From: Rhizobiaceae bacterium
GTDB lineage: Bacteria > Pseudomonadota > Alphaproteobacteria > Rhizobiales > Rhizobiaceae
NCBI GenBank assembly: GCA_023953835.1
Contig: JAMLJB010000001.1
Coordinates: 1,922,001-1,986,000, forward strand
Length of the DNA stretch: 64,000 nucleotides
Direction: 5' to 3'
The notes beneath the pieces were generated by a model. The model saw nothing but the letters and a program-made list of their open reading frames with translations, had not been told where the DNA came from and searched no databases. Below are positions 54,496-63,254 of this stretch, piece after piece (position 1 is the stretch's first letter; each line of letters begins with the position of its first letter). Position numbers and translations under genes: made by a program.

Positions 54496-55223
54496 TGTCG
54501 AACGAACCGCTTCTGAACATTTGCGGCGTTGAAACCTATTACGGCAACATCCGTGCGCTGAACGGCGTCAATGTCGAGGTCAGCGAAGGCGAGATCGTTA
54601 CGCTGATCGGCGCCAATGGCGCGGGCAAGTCGACGCTGATGATGACGATCTTCGGCAGCCCTCGCGCCCGTTCCGGCCAGATCGTTTTCAACGGGACCGA
54701 CATTACCAGTCTGCCGACGCATGAAATCGCCCGGCTGCGCATTGCCCAGTCACCGGAAGGCCGTCGGATTTTCCCGCGCATGACGGTGTTGGAAAATCTC
54801 CAGATGGGCGCCAGCCTCGACGGTCTGAAATATTTCGAAGAGGATGTGGAGCGGGTTTTCACGCTTTTCCCTCGCCTCAAGGAACGCGTCGCGCAACGCG
54901 GCGGAACGCTTTCCGGCGGTGAGCAGCAGATGCTGTCCATCGGGCGCGCGCTGATGGCGCGGCCGAAGCTGCTGCTGCTTGACGAGCCGTCGCTCGGTCT
55001 TGCTCCGCTGATCGTCAAGCAGATCTTCGACGCCATCCGCGAGCTGAATCGCAGCGAGAAGCTCACGGTATTTCTCGTAGAACAGAACGCGTTCGGCGCG
55101 TTGAAACTGGCGCATCGCGGCTATGTGATGGTCAACGGCAATGTGACGATGAGCGGGACCGGACAGGAACTTCTCGCAAATCCGGAGGTGCGCGCGGCCT
55201 ATCTGGAAGGCGGACGGCATTGA
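54495..55223 (+). CDS. livF: branched-chain amino-acid ABC transporter ATPase LivF
   Basis: A 242-residue ATPase with Walker A GANGAGKST, signature LSGGEQQMLSIGRALM and Walker B LLLLDEPSLGLAP, the last typical of LivF. The ATG overlaps the livG stop (TAATG). With LivG it forms the heterodimeric motor. Confidence 0.96.
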   Translation: MSNEPLLNICGVETYYGNIRALNGVNVEVSEGEIVTLIGANGAGKSTLMMTIFGSPRARSGQIVFNGTDITSLPTHEIARLRIAQSPEGRRIFPRMTVLENLQMGASLDGLKYFEEDVERVFTLFPRLKERVAQRGGTLSGGEQQMLSIGRALMARPKLLLLDEPSLGLAPLIVKQIFDAIRELNRSEKLTVFLVEQNAFGALKLAHRGYVMVNGNVTMSGTGQELLANPEVRAAYLEGGRH

Positions 55224-55266
55224 TGGCCGGACCGGCACGCGCGCAGGCAGATTAGGAAACGAAACC

Positions 55267-55614
55267 ATGCAAGGCATCCTTCACGAAGAACCTTCCATCT
55301 GGCAGTTTTTTTTCGTCACCATCCTGCTTGGCGGTGGCGCGGCCTGGATGACAGGCAAAGCCTGTGCGCAGACATGGCGTCCATACATGACGCTTGTCCT
55401 TTACCTGCTTGCTTTGGGGCTCGGCGTGAGGTTCATCCATCACGCGCTTTTCAATGGAACGATGTTCTCGGCACAGTACTATATTGTCGATACCATCGTC
55501 CTCATGGTCTTCGGCATCCTCGGCTATAAGTATACCCGGACCAACCAAATGGTTACTCAATACCACTGGTTGTATGAGCGTGCTTCGCCGCTCAGCTGGA
55601 AGAACAGGAACTGA
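55267..55614 (+). CDS. DUF6867 family membrane protein
   Basis: A 115-residue protein with about three membrane helices (FFFVTILLGGGAAWMTG, MTLVLYLLALGLGVRFI, YIVDTIVLMVFGILGY). The family is found in Hyphomicrobiales between livF and the binding-protein gene, exactly as here. Its function is unknown; the constant position suggests an accessory role in branched-chain amino-acid uptake. Confidence 0.85.
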   Translation: MQGILHEEPSIWQFFFVTILLGGGAAWMTGKACAQTWRPYMTLVLYLLALGLGVRFIHHALFNGTMFSAQYYIVDTIVLMVFGILGYKYTRTNQMVTQYHWLYERASPLSWKNRN

Positions 55615-55749
55615 CTTTTTGCCAATACAACCTGCTGACGGGAAATTGGCGTGACAAGTGCTGCAAAATCAGCATTGTACCTTTTCTGCGATTGGGTGGG
55701 CATCGCCGAAATGAAACCTAACGCCCACTCATTTAATGGGAGTCTCTCT

Positions 55750-56868
55750 ATGAAGAAATCTCTGTTGTCCGCTGTTGCCATGACCGCGCTCGTCGCGTTC
55801 TCCGGCAGCGCCTGGGCGGATATCACGATCGGTGTCGCTGGCCCGATCACCGGTCCGAACGCCGCTTTCGGGGCACAGCTGCAGAAGGGTGCCGAACAGG
55901 CAGCCGCTGACATCAATGCAGCCGGCGGCATCAATGGCGAGCAGGTCAAGGTCGTCGTCGGTGACGACGTGTCTGATCCGAAGCAGGGCATTTCGGTCGC
56001 CAACAAGTTCGTCGCTGACGGCGTGAAGTTCGTTGTCGGTCACTTCAACTCCGGTGTCTCGATCCCTGCGTCCGAAGTCTACGCCGAGAACGGCATCCTC
56101 GAAATCACCCCGGCTGCGACCAACCCGGTCTTCACCGAGCGTGGCCTCTGGAACGTCTTCCGCACCTGCGGACGTGACGACCAGCAGGGCGGCGTTGCGG
56201 GCGCCTATCTTGTCGATCATTTCAAGGACGCGAAGATCGCCGTCGTCCACGACAAGACGCCCTATGGCCAGGGCCTTGCGGACGAAACCAAGAAGGCAAT
56301 GAACGCCGGCGGCCTCAACGAGGTGATGTATGAAGGCGTCAACATCGGCGACAAGGATTTCTCCGCGCTGATCGGCAAGATGAAGGACGCTGGCGTCACG
56401 ATCATCTACTGGGGCGGCCTGCACACCGAAGCCGGTCTGATCATTCGCCAGGCGGCGGATCAGGGCCTCAAGGCCACGCTCATCTCGGGCGACGGCATCG
56501 TCTCCAACGAGCTGGCCTCGATCGCGGGTGACGCGGTTGCCGGCACGCTGAACACCTTCGGCCCCGATCCGACACTGAACCCGGCCAACAAGGAACTCGT
56601 CGAGAAGTTCAAGGCCGCCGGATTCAATCCGGAAGCCTACACGCTGTATTCCTATGCCGCGATGCAGGTGATTGCCGAGGCCGCGAAGGCCGCCAACTCG
56701 ACCGATCCGCAGGAAGTTGCGAAGGCGATGAAGGCGAACACCTTCCCGACCGTGCTCGGCGACATGGGCTTCGACGAAAAGGGTGACCCGAAGCTCCCCG
56801 GCTACATCATGTATGAATGGGTCAAGGGCGACGACGGCAAGTACACCTACAAGCCGAAGGCTGATTGA
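55750..56868 (+). CDS. livK: branched-chain amino-acid ABC transporter binding protein
   Basis: A 372-residue periplasmic type I binding protein. The signal is [22 protein letters not shown], followed by [20 protein letters not shown], the usual LivJ/K start. ATG 55750 has GGGAG seven bases upstream; a longer frame from 55651 is not used. It completes the liv transporter and is closed by a strong bidirectional terminator. Confidence 0.94.
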   Translation: MKKSLLSAVAMTALVAFSGSAWADITIGVAGPITGPNAAFGAQLQKGAEQAAADINAAGGINGEQVKVVVGDDVSDPKQGISVANKFVADGVKFVVGHFNSGVSIPASEVYAENGILEITPAATNPVFTERGLWNVFRTCGRDDQQGGVAGAYLVDHFKDAKIAVVHDKTPYGQGLADETKKAMNAGGLNEVMYEGVNIGDKDFSALIGKMKDAGVTIIYWGGLHTEAGLIIRQAADQGLKATLISGDGIVSNELASIAGDAVAGTLNTFGPDPTLNPANKELVEKFKAAGFNPEAYTLYSYAAMQVIAEAAKAANSTDPQEVAKAMKANTFPTVLGDMGFDEKGDPKLPGYIMYEWVKGDDGKYTYKPKAD

Positions 56869-56884
56869 TCTTTCAGGACGTAAG

Positions 56885-56919
56885 AAAAGGCCCGGCGGAG
56901 CGATCCGCCGGGCCTTTTC
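56885..56919. terminator. bidirectional Rho-independent terminator
   Basis: AAAAGGCCCGGCGGA and TCCGCCGGGCCTTTT pair perfectly over 15 bp with a GCGA loop. The A and T runs at the two ends let it act for livK from the left and for the methyltransferase gene from the right. Confidence 0.93.
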
Positions 56920-56943
56920 TATTGGACAAAAGGAAAGGGCGTA

Positions 56944-57996
56944 TCAGCCTTTGACGATCACGCCGTAAACAATGTTGTGGTTTGCGCCGAAGAAGACATT
57001 CGCGTCAATGATCGAGTTGTCCACGCTTCCTTCGATGATGTTCCAGATCTGCTTTTCCGATCGAAGCAACAGCGGCCAGTTCATAAAGGTCTCCATATAG
57101 CCGTCCACGCCGATTCCCTGGGCGAAATTCGCAAAGAGAAATACGCCGTTCGGCTTTAGCAGCCGCAGGCACCGCTGCGTCAGCTTCAGCGCCACGTTCT
57201 GGGCGAGGTAGTCGTACAGCCCTGCGGCATAGACGAAATCAAAGGTCCCAAGCTTGGAACTGTCGCCGAGCAATGCCCGCACCGATCCATCCATCGGCAT
57301 CACCGCCGTCCCGCTATATTCGTTGCGGATCGATTCGATGCTGCGGGGGTCCTGATCCAGCGCAACCCAGCGCTTTATGCGCTTTTCGCGCAGGGCTACC
57401 GAATGCTCCGCTTCTCGAAGATGGCCGGCTGCGATGGTGAATATCTCGGTCTGCTTTCCGGCCGCGTCCGCAATCTCGTCGACCCGCGCGGTGAGAATGT
57501 CGCGCCGCTCGCGCACCGCCACCGAAGAAGACGCATCCTTTGTATAGTCGTAAAGCGCGCGCCCGACATCGCTCGCCTCCGCTATCCTGGGTTCGATGCT
57601 TGGATGGCCGTAGATGAAATCCAGCAGCGAGGCATCTCCGGAATAGCCGCGCGGCTTGGTGAACGACCAATGCGTGAATGGGTCCTGAAGGAAAAACTGC
57701 GCAACGGCATGCTGTTGCGCGAGAGGAATCAGCGCCTGCCAGACAACGGCTGGATATTTGAGGCGAATCTTGTGAAGCTCCAGCGCCACCCGCTCGATGA
57801 TCGAAGCCGGCGCTGCCTCTCCCAGAAATTGCTGGTGGGCAAAGTTCAGTATCAGGGCAAGATGCGCCGAAGCTTCTTCAAACTGCGCATCCACGGAGAC
57901 CGGGCGCGGATGTGCGAACTCTCGCAGAAATGCCTCGGGAGTGATCAGGCTTTTGCCATCGAATGCAAATTCAGCCAATTGAGGTAACCTTTTCAT
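56944..57996 (-). CDS. class I SAM-dependent methyltransferase-like protein
   Basis: A 350-residue protein. An N-terminal helical domain precedes the block TKPRGYSGDASLLDFIYGHP, typical of proteins annotated as extracellular-factor (3-hydroxypalmitic acid methyl ester) biosynthesis or related methyltransferases. The Rossmann part follows, with FTIAAGHLREAEHSV in place of a classical glycine-rich motif I, VALDQDPRS and FDFVYAAGLYDYL. ATG 57996 is used; GTG 58020 is an alternative and neither has a clear ribosome site. Substrate is unknown; a quorum-signal role is only a possibility. Confidence 0.65.
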   Translation of the reverse strand: MKRLPQLAEFAFDGKSLITPEAFLREFAHPRPVSVDAQFEEASAHLALILNFAHQQFLGEAAPASIIERVALELHKIRLKYPAVVWQALIPLAQQHAVAQFFLQDPFTHWSFTKPRGYSGDASLLDFIYGHPSIEPRIAEASDVGRALYDYTKDASSSVAVRERRDILTARVDEIADAAGKQTEIFTIAAGHLREAEHSVALREKRIKRWVALDQDPRSIESIRNEYSGTAVMPMDGSVRALLGDSSKLGTFDFVYAAGLYDYLAQNVALKLTQRCLRLLKPNGVFLFANFAQGIGVDGYMETFMNWPLLLRSEKQIWNIIEGSVDNSIIDANVFFGANHNIVYGVIVKG

Positions 57997-58557
57997 AAAA
58001 TGCTGTATCGGGACGGGCACTTATGTTCAGTCGCGATTGGCCAATCGATGCCAAAGCTGGCCGAAAATTCGTGTCCCACCTTTTACCATGACACTTCATG
58101 GTTAATTTAGCTAAAATTTGCTTTGTTGCACTAGCATTCCTTAAGACCTGACCCTCTAGAAGTTCGTGCAGCGCCAACGGGTCATTAGCTAGGATGGGGA
58201 CCCATAGATCTTGACGGGAATGGCGCCTGAAACGGCAATGAGATGCGAGGAGCGGAGCGAAGGCCGATGGGGTTCGATCGTCCGAACGGTTCGGCACGAA
58301 AGGCTGCGGCCGTTTGCACGTCTTTCAGGTGCCGCGCTTCGGCTCGGGCTGAATATTGGGAAATATTTAAACGCGAACCATATAACCTGCGCCATTCTTT
58401 CGCATGCGGGGGTCGGTTGCTTCACATCATTCCGGCAAGATTCACGGGTAGGCATCAAAGGCTTTTTCGAGGGGAGCTCGTTGCTAGATACCCGTGACGT
58501 TTGCGGATCCAGAACAAGGACGGCTTACGCCCGGATTCCTGCCGGGGGGCGCGGCCG
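57997..58557. other. intergenic region, no gene supported
   Basis: About 560 bp between the divergent methyltransferase and GGDEF-EAL genes. The part near 58090-58125 is AT-rich and holds GGTTAAT, a CtrA half-site-like sequence on the minus strand, within reach of the methyltransferase start. The rest shows no convincing frame, hairpin or repeat. An open frame at 58211-58561 lacks coding character. Confidence 0.5.
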
Positions 58558-60549
58558 ATGAATCCTATTCCCTCTGAATTCAGCGATCTTGAACTCAACG
58601 AAGCGCGTGTATCCCTTTCGCCCGAGGAATTGCGGGCGCGCTATCGCGCCCGCGACGACGAGACCCGCCGCAGCGAGGCCCGCAAGGGCCTTTGGATCGC
58701 CGTTACCGTTTATTTGCTGTTTGCCTTCCCCGACATGCTGCTCATACCGGACGTGGCCAAATATACGATTGCCGCACGCTTCGCCATCGGGACGCTGGTT
58801 CTCGCGGTCATGGAGCTGCAGTTCCGCTGGAAGATCCAGACCTCATGGCTTGATCTTACATGTGCGCTCGCGCTGGTTTCGGGCTATCTCGTCTGGTTGC
58901 TGCCGGCGATGGGCACGACCTACACCTATACGTTCTCCTACTACATGATCTTCGGATCGATATTCATGATGGGAGCGAATCTCTTTTTCAGCCTTCAGTT
59001 CCTGATCTCGGTCGTGTCGTCCGGCGTCATCCTGCTGATATTCCTCGTGGCCATGTTCGATTTCTCCAACGACTGGACTTATCGGCTGACCATGGTGATC
59101 TTCTATGTCTCCTGCTACACATTCACATCGCACGTAAACCTGAAGTTGAACCGGGAGCGCTACAATGTGTTCCTGAAGGCGCTTGAAGCAGAGGCCCGGC
59201 AGAACGAGGCCATCGAACGCGGCAAGGCGCTCCTTCGCCTGTCAAGGACGGATTCCCTGACGGGGCTGAAGAACCGCCGCGCCATCGACGAGAGCCTGCG
59301 CGACTACTGGCGGGCATGGAAACAGTCGGGCAGGAACTTTGCCGCGATCCTCATCGATGTGGATCACTTCAAGAAATTCAACGACTATTACGGGCATCAG
59401 GAAGGCGATGGCTGCCTGGTGTTTGTCGCGGATGCGCTGAGCAATGCGCTCAAGGGCCATGAGGCAACGATCGGCAGGTATGGCGGCGAGGAATTCCTTG
59501 TCCTCGCGCGTGCCCGAAGCCGCAAGCAGATCGCGGACCTTTGCGAAATCATGCGCCGTGCGGTCGAGGACATGGGCCTCGTGCATGAAAAGCGCCATGA
59601 CGGCTCTTCCGTGGTGACCGTGAGCATCGGTGCCGCGTTCACGCGCAAGCAGATCGGAACGAAATTCGAGAAGATCATCCATGAGGCCGATCGAGCGCTT
59701 TATCTTGCAAAGGCGCATGGCCGCAATTGCGCGCGGCTGTTCGACCCCAATGACCTGGAATTCGGGGAGGAGAGCGAGGACATTGCGCTGTGGCTCAAGA
59801 TTGCCCTTTCGCAGGACCTCGTCTCGCTCGTCTATCAACCGATCCTGGACATCCGAACCGGCAGGATCGAGGCGGCGGAAGCTCTGATGCGGCTCAAGGC
59901 GCCGGACGGCAGCTCGATCTCGCCCAATCTTTTCGTGCCCATTGCGGAACGAACGGGAGCGATCATCGAGCTTGGACGATGGGCAATCGAACAGGCCTGC
60001 AACGAAATGCTTGTGGAAGACCGGATCGATCTGGTGACGGTCAATGTCTCGCCCATCCAGTTGAAAGCTGCCGGTTTTGCCCAGTCGGTGGCGACGATTC
60101 TGTCCGAGACCGGCGTGTCGGGCAAACGGCTCGCCTTCGAAATCACGGAGGGCCTCGATCTGGAACGCCAGCCGGAAATCGCCGAATGCATCAGCGACCT
60201 GCGTGCGCTCGGCATCAATATCTGGCTGGACGATTTCGGCACCGGCTTTGCCAGCCTGTCGTGGCTGAGGCTGATCGATTTCGATACGGTCAAGATCGAC
60301 CGCTCATTCCTGCATGACGCGGCGCTGCCACGCGGCCGGGCCATGTTCCAGGACATGATCAGTCTGGTCCGCAATCACGGGCACAATATTCTCATCGAAG
60401 GCGTCGAGACCGAGGAGCAGATGACGTTGCTGCGCAAGCTCGGCATCGACAAGGCGCAAGGCTTTCTGGTTGGAAGGCCGGCTCCGGCGCGCACATTCCC
60501 GGCGCGCAACCCTGTCCAGCCGGAAGTCCCGGCGCGCAGGCTCGCATAG
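58558..60549 (+). CDS. membrane GGDEF-EAL diguanylate cyclase/phosphodiesterase
   Basis: The 663-residue protein has about six membrane helices in residues 45-195, a GGDEF domain (about 235-395) and an EAL domain (about 410-655). The cyclase site GRYGGEEFL is intact. The usual RxxD inhibitory site is KGHE, so product inhibition is probably lost. EAL residues are all present: AEALMRL, NVSPIQL, FEITEGLDLE, WLDDFGTGFASLSWL, VKIDRSF and IEGVETEEQ. Both activities are therefore possible. ATG 58558 follows GGGGGG. It controls c-di-GMP in response to an unknown membrane signal. Confidence 0.93.
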   Translation: MNPIPSEFSDLELNEARVSLSPEELRARYRARDDETRRSEARKGLWIAVTVYLLFAFPDMLLIPDVAKYTIAARFAIGTLVLAVMELQFRWKIQTSWLDLTCALALVSGYLVWLLPAMGTTYTYTFSYYMIFGSIFMMGANLFFSLQFLISVVSSGVILLIFLVAMFDFSNDWTYRLTMVIFYVSCYTFTSHVNLKLNRERYNVFLKALEAEARQNEAIERGKALLRLSRTDSLTGLKNRRAIDESLRDYWRAWKQSGRNFAAILIDVDHFKKFNDYYGHQEGDGCLVFVADALSNALKGHEATIGRYGGEEFLVLARARSRKQIADLCEIMRRAVEDMGLVHEKRHDGSSVVTVSIGAAFTRKQIGTKFEKIIHEADRALYLAKAHGRNCARLFDPNDLEFGEESEDIALWLKIALSQDLVSLVYQPILDIRTGRIEAAEALMRLKAPDGSSISPNLFVPIAERTGAIIELGRWAIEQACNEMLVEDRIDLVTVNVSPIQLKAAGFAQSVATILSETGVSGKRLAFEITEGLDLERQPEIAECISDLRALGINIWLDDFGTGFASLSWLRLIDFDTVKIDRSFLHDAALPRGRAMFQDMISLVRNHGHNILIEGVETEEQMTLLRKLGIDKAQGFLVGRPAPARTFPARNPVQPEVPARRLA

Positions 60550-60567
60550 AGGTTCACCAAAAGCGAA

Positions 60568-60591
60568 CCGCCGCGGTCTTGTCCGCGGCGG
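60568..60591. terminator. stem-loop between convergent genes
   Basis: CCGCCGCGG and CCGCGGCGG form a nine-base perfect stem around TCTTGT, between the GGDEF-EAL and the binding-protein genes. There is no clear U-tract on either side. Confidence 0.5.
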
Positions 60592-60637
60592 CTCAAATCC
60601 TGAAAAGCATCGGCGCGCCCGCCAGGGGCTCAGCCGC

Positions 60638-61678
60638 TCATTGGGTGGTCATGATATCCTTGCGCCAGAGGTCCAGCCACTCATCGCGCTTGGAAGCGAA
60701 ATAATCCCAATCCATGGGTATCGCCTTTTCCATCACGTCGGGACGCGAAGCAGTCCGCTTCAGGATTTCCGGTGGAAGCTCCGCCTTTGAGTTGGTCGGC
60801 GCATAGGCCATCAGCGAGCTGAAACGCGCCTGCACATCAGGCCGCAGTGCATAGTTCATGAACTGCTGGGCTTCCTTCGGGTTGGGGCCGTTTGCAACCT
60901 GATTGATTGTGTTGATCTGGAACACGGTGCCCTCCGCAGGAGGAACGATGGCCAGCTTGCCGCCCGAAAGATCGGCATAATATTGCGCGAACGAATTCCA
61001 GCCGATGCCGATCTTGGCTGTGCCGTTCATCACGACGGTATAGACGTCAGGGGCAGGCGCCCATGTCTGTACCGATGGAGCCAGCTCGACAAGTTTGGCA
61101 ATCGCAAGATCGACGTTCTGCTTGTAGTCGCCGCCAAGCGATTTGTTCAGCACGACGGTCGGCATCAGCGCGTCCATCGAGCGTCCCGGCCAGGCAATCT
61201 CGCCCTTGAACTCCGGCTTCCACAGATCGGCCAGCGCGGTGGGGGCCTGCGGGACCCGCTCCGTATTGTAGATGATGCCGATATAGTCGAAGGTGAGGCC
61301 GGGGCCGAACGGCTTGTTGACGTGCGCCGCCTCGTACAGGTCATTGATATTGGTCACGACCGAAGCATCCACCTCGGTGAATATTCCTTCCTTGTTTCCG
61401 CTGCGGCCCGTGCTTGTATCCATGATCGAAAGATCGATTGTCGGATTGCCCTTCTGCGCGCGCAGGATTCCGATCTGTTCCGCAGAGGTGCTGGCAGGGG
61501 TGTAATTCACCTTGATGCCTGTCTCTTGTTCGAACGGTTCGATCACAGCTTTCCTGTAGTTGGTCTCGAACCGGGCGTCATACGCCATCAGATTGACTTC
61601 GGCTGCCATCGCAGACCCGATTGCCGTCGATGCGGCCAACAGGGCCGCGAGCGCCGGGAGCGCCAGTTTCATTTTCAT
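60638..61678 (-). CDS. periplasmic solute-binding protein (polyamine/Fe-type), paralogue A
   Basis: A 346-residue extracellular binding protein. Signal KMKLALPALAALLAASTAIGSAMA precedes AEVNLMAYDARFETNYRKAV. The class II fold continues through FDYIGIIYNTERVP and PAPDVYTVVMNGTAKIGIGWNSFAQYY. Two start sites are in tandem: ATG 61678 and ATG 61705, each with its own GGAGGAG. The first gives the cleaner signal peptide. It is strongly similar to the gene at 62126 in divergent orientation. No permease or ATPase lies beside it, so its transporter is elsewhere. Ligand unknown; spermidine/putrescine is one option of the family. Confidence 0.88.
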   Translation of the reverse strand: MKMKLALPALAALLAASTAIGSAMAAEVNLMAYDARFETNYRKAVIEPFEQETGIKVNYTPASTSAEQIGILRAQKGNPTIDLSIMDTSTGRSGNKEGIFTEVDASVVTNINDLYEAAHVNKPFGPGLTFDYIGIIYNTERVPQAPTALADLWKPEFKGEIAWPGRSMDALMPTVVLNKSLGGDYKQNVDLAIAKLVELAPSVQTWAPAPDVYTVVMNGTAKIGIGWNSFAQYYADLSGGKLAIVPPAEGTVFQINTINQVANGPNPKEAQQFMNYALRPDVQARFSSLMAYAPTNSKAELPPEILKRTASRPDVMEKAIPMDWDYFASKRDEWLDLWRKDIMTTQ

Positions 61679-62125
61679 CAATGTGCTCCTCCACTTATCT
61701 GCCATCCTTTCTCCTCCAAGAGCGGATGACACTCCAACCAGGCGGCTGATCAAGCGATGACGCACAACTGTCCGTCCAATGAAAGCTTTAGCCTGAAGCA
61801 GCCGAAAATAGGTATCATCTATAAGACAGGCTGTGTCAATATTGAACTGGGTCCGCGCTCCGGCCCGACTCCGGCACAATCCGGGGAGACTTTGCATCCG
61901 GCGCGGAGCCATCACTATAGCTTGTCAGTTCCCGACAAACTGTCCTCAGGGCAAGTTCCGCATCGATTGCAGCATGAAGGCGGGCTTAACGACGCTTGAC
62001 AATAGATGTATTAAAAATAATACTTTTATGGACGGCTGGCGCCTGGCAGGAGGGCATGGGCATTCGTCAACCACGTGGACGCGGTCCAACGCCGTCATGT
62101 TTTTGAATGTTAGGGAGGAAATCGC
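61679..62125. promoter_or_regulatory. divergent promoter region of the two paralogous binding-protein genes
   Basis: About 450 bp without a gene. Leftward: TTGACA (minus strand, 61839-61834), 16 bp, TGATAC (61817-61812). Rightward: TTGACA (61996-62001), 16 bp, TAATAC (62018-62023). The rightward -10 lies in the inverted repeat GTATTA-N4-TAATAC (62008-62023), a possible operator. The near-identical layout of the two promoters suggests common control. Confidence 0.55.
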
Positions 62126-63169
62126 ATGGACTTCAGGTCTGGTATTTGGGCGTCTCTGGTCCTTGGCTTGGCAGGTGCTTCGGTGATTGCGGCGCCGGCA
62201 TCAGCGGCAGAGGTCAATTTCATGGGCTACATCGCCCGCTTCGAGGACAACTATAAGAAGGCGGTGATCGAACCTTTCGAGCAGGAGACCGGTATCAAGG
62301 TGAACTATATCGCCGCTGGGAACTCGGCGGAGCAGATCGCCATTCTTCGTTCGCAGAAAGACAACCCGCAGGTCGATCTTTCAATCATCGATGTCAGCGT
62401 CGCCCGCAGCGGCAACCAGGAAGGCATTTTCGCCGAAGTCGATCCCAGCATCGTGACGAACATGGCGGACCTCAATCCCGTCGCCCTTGCGAACAAACCA
62501 TATGGTCCGGGCGTGACCTTCGACTATGTCGGCATGCTCTACAATACGGACCGGGTTCCGACTCCGCCGACGGCGATCGCCGACCTCTGGGGTCCGGACT
62601 ACAAGGGTGAGATCGCATGGGCGGCCGGCACGATGGACATGCTGATGCCGTTGATCGCCTACAACAAGTCGCTCGGTGGCGACTATATGCAAAACATCGA
62701 TCTCGCCATCGACAAGCTCGCCGAACTTGCCCCCAGTGTGCAGACATTCGCGCCCGCGCCCGACGTCTACACCGTGGTCATGAACGGCACCGCGAAGGTC
62801 GGCTTCGGCTGGAACTCGTTCGCGCAATATTACGCCGATCTTTCGAAGGGCAAGCTCGGCATCGTCGCGCCCAAGGAAGGCACGGTTTTCCAGATCAACA
62901 CGCTCAACCTCGTCAAGGGCGGGCCCAATCCGAAGGAAGCGCAGGAGTTCATGAACTACGCGTTGCGGCCGGACGTGCAGGCGCGGTTCAGTGCGCTCAT
63001 GGCCTATGCGCCGACCAACACCAAGGCGGAGCTTCCACCGGAGATCCTGGAACGCACGGCCGTGCGCCCGGACATCCTCGAAAAGACGATCCCGCTGGAC
63101 TGGACCTACCTCGCCTCCAAGCGCGAGGGGTGGAACAACGAAATCCGCCGCCGGGCAATGAGCCAATAG
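62126..63169 (+). CDS. periplasmic solute-binding protein (polyamine/Fe-type), paralogue B
   Basis: A 347-residue binding protein with signal peptide GIWASLVLGLAGASVIAAPASA and mature start AEVNFMGYIARFEDNYKKAV. It aligns with paralogue A over the whole mature length without large gaps and most positions are identical (for example AVIEPFEQETGIKVNY and LAPSVQT). ATG 62126 follows AGGGAGGAAA. The SDR gene follows on the same strand after a hairpin. As with its twin there is no membrane subunit in the window. Confidence 0.9.
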   Translation: MDFRSGIWASLVLGLAGASVIAAPASAAEVNFMGYIARFEDNYKKAVIEPFEQETGIKVNYIAAGNSAEQIAILRSQKDNPQVDLSIIDVSVARSGNQEGIFAEVDPSIVTNMADLNPVALANKPYGPGVTFDYVGMLYNTDRVPTPPTAIADLWGPDYKGEIAWAAGTMDMLMPLIAYNKSLGGDYMQNIDLAIDKLAELAPSVQTFAPAPDVYTVVMNGTAKVGFGWNSFAQYYADLSKGKLGIVAPKEGTVFQINTLNLVKGGPNPKEAQEFMNYALRPDVQARFSALMAYAPTNTKAELPPEILERTAVRPDILEKTIPLDWTYLASKREGWNNEIRRRAMSQ

Positions 63170-63190
63170 GCGGGCGTCGGCCAGACGTGC

Positions 63191-63222
63191 GGGGTTTCGG
63201 GATCGCAGGGTCCCGAGACCCC
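63191..63222 (+). terminator. stem-loop after paralogue B
   Basis: GGGGTTTCGGGATC and GGTCCCGAGACCCC form a 14-bp stem (two G-U pairs) with a GCAG loop, followed by TCATTTC. It may be a partial terminator before the SDR gene. Confidence 0.55.
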
Positions 63223-63254
63223 TCATTTCACTTCGCCAGCAGGGACAATTCGAC

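Noticed and set aside
58211..58561. 116-codon frame in the intergenic region before the GGDEF-EAL gene
   Set aside because: No start context, no domain and no codon bias like its neighbours; it overlaps the ribosome-binding region of the next gene.
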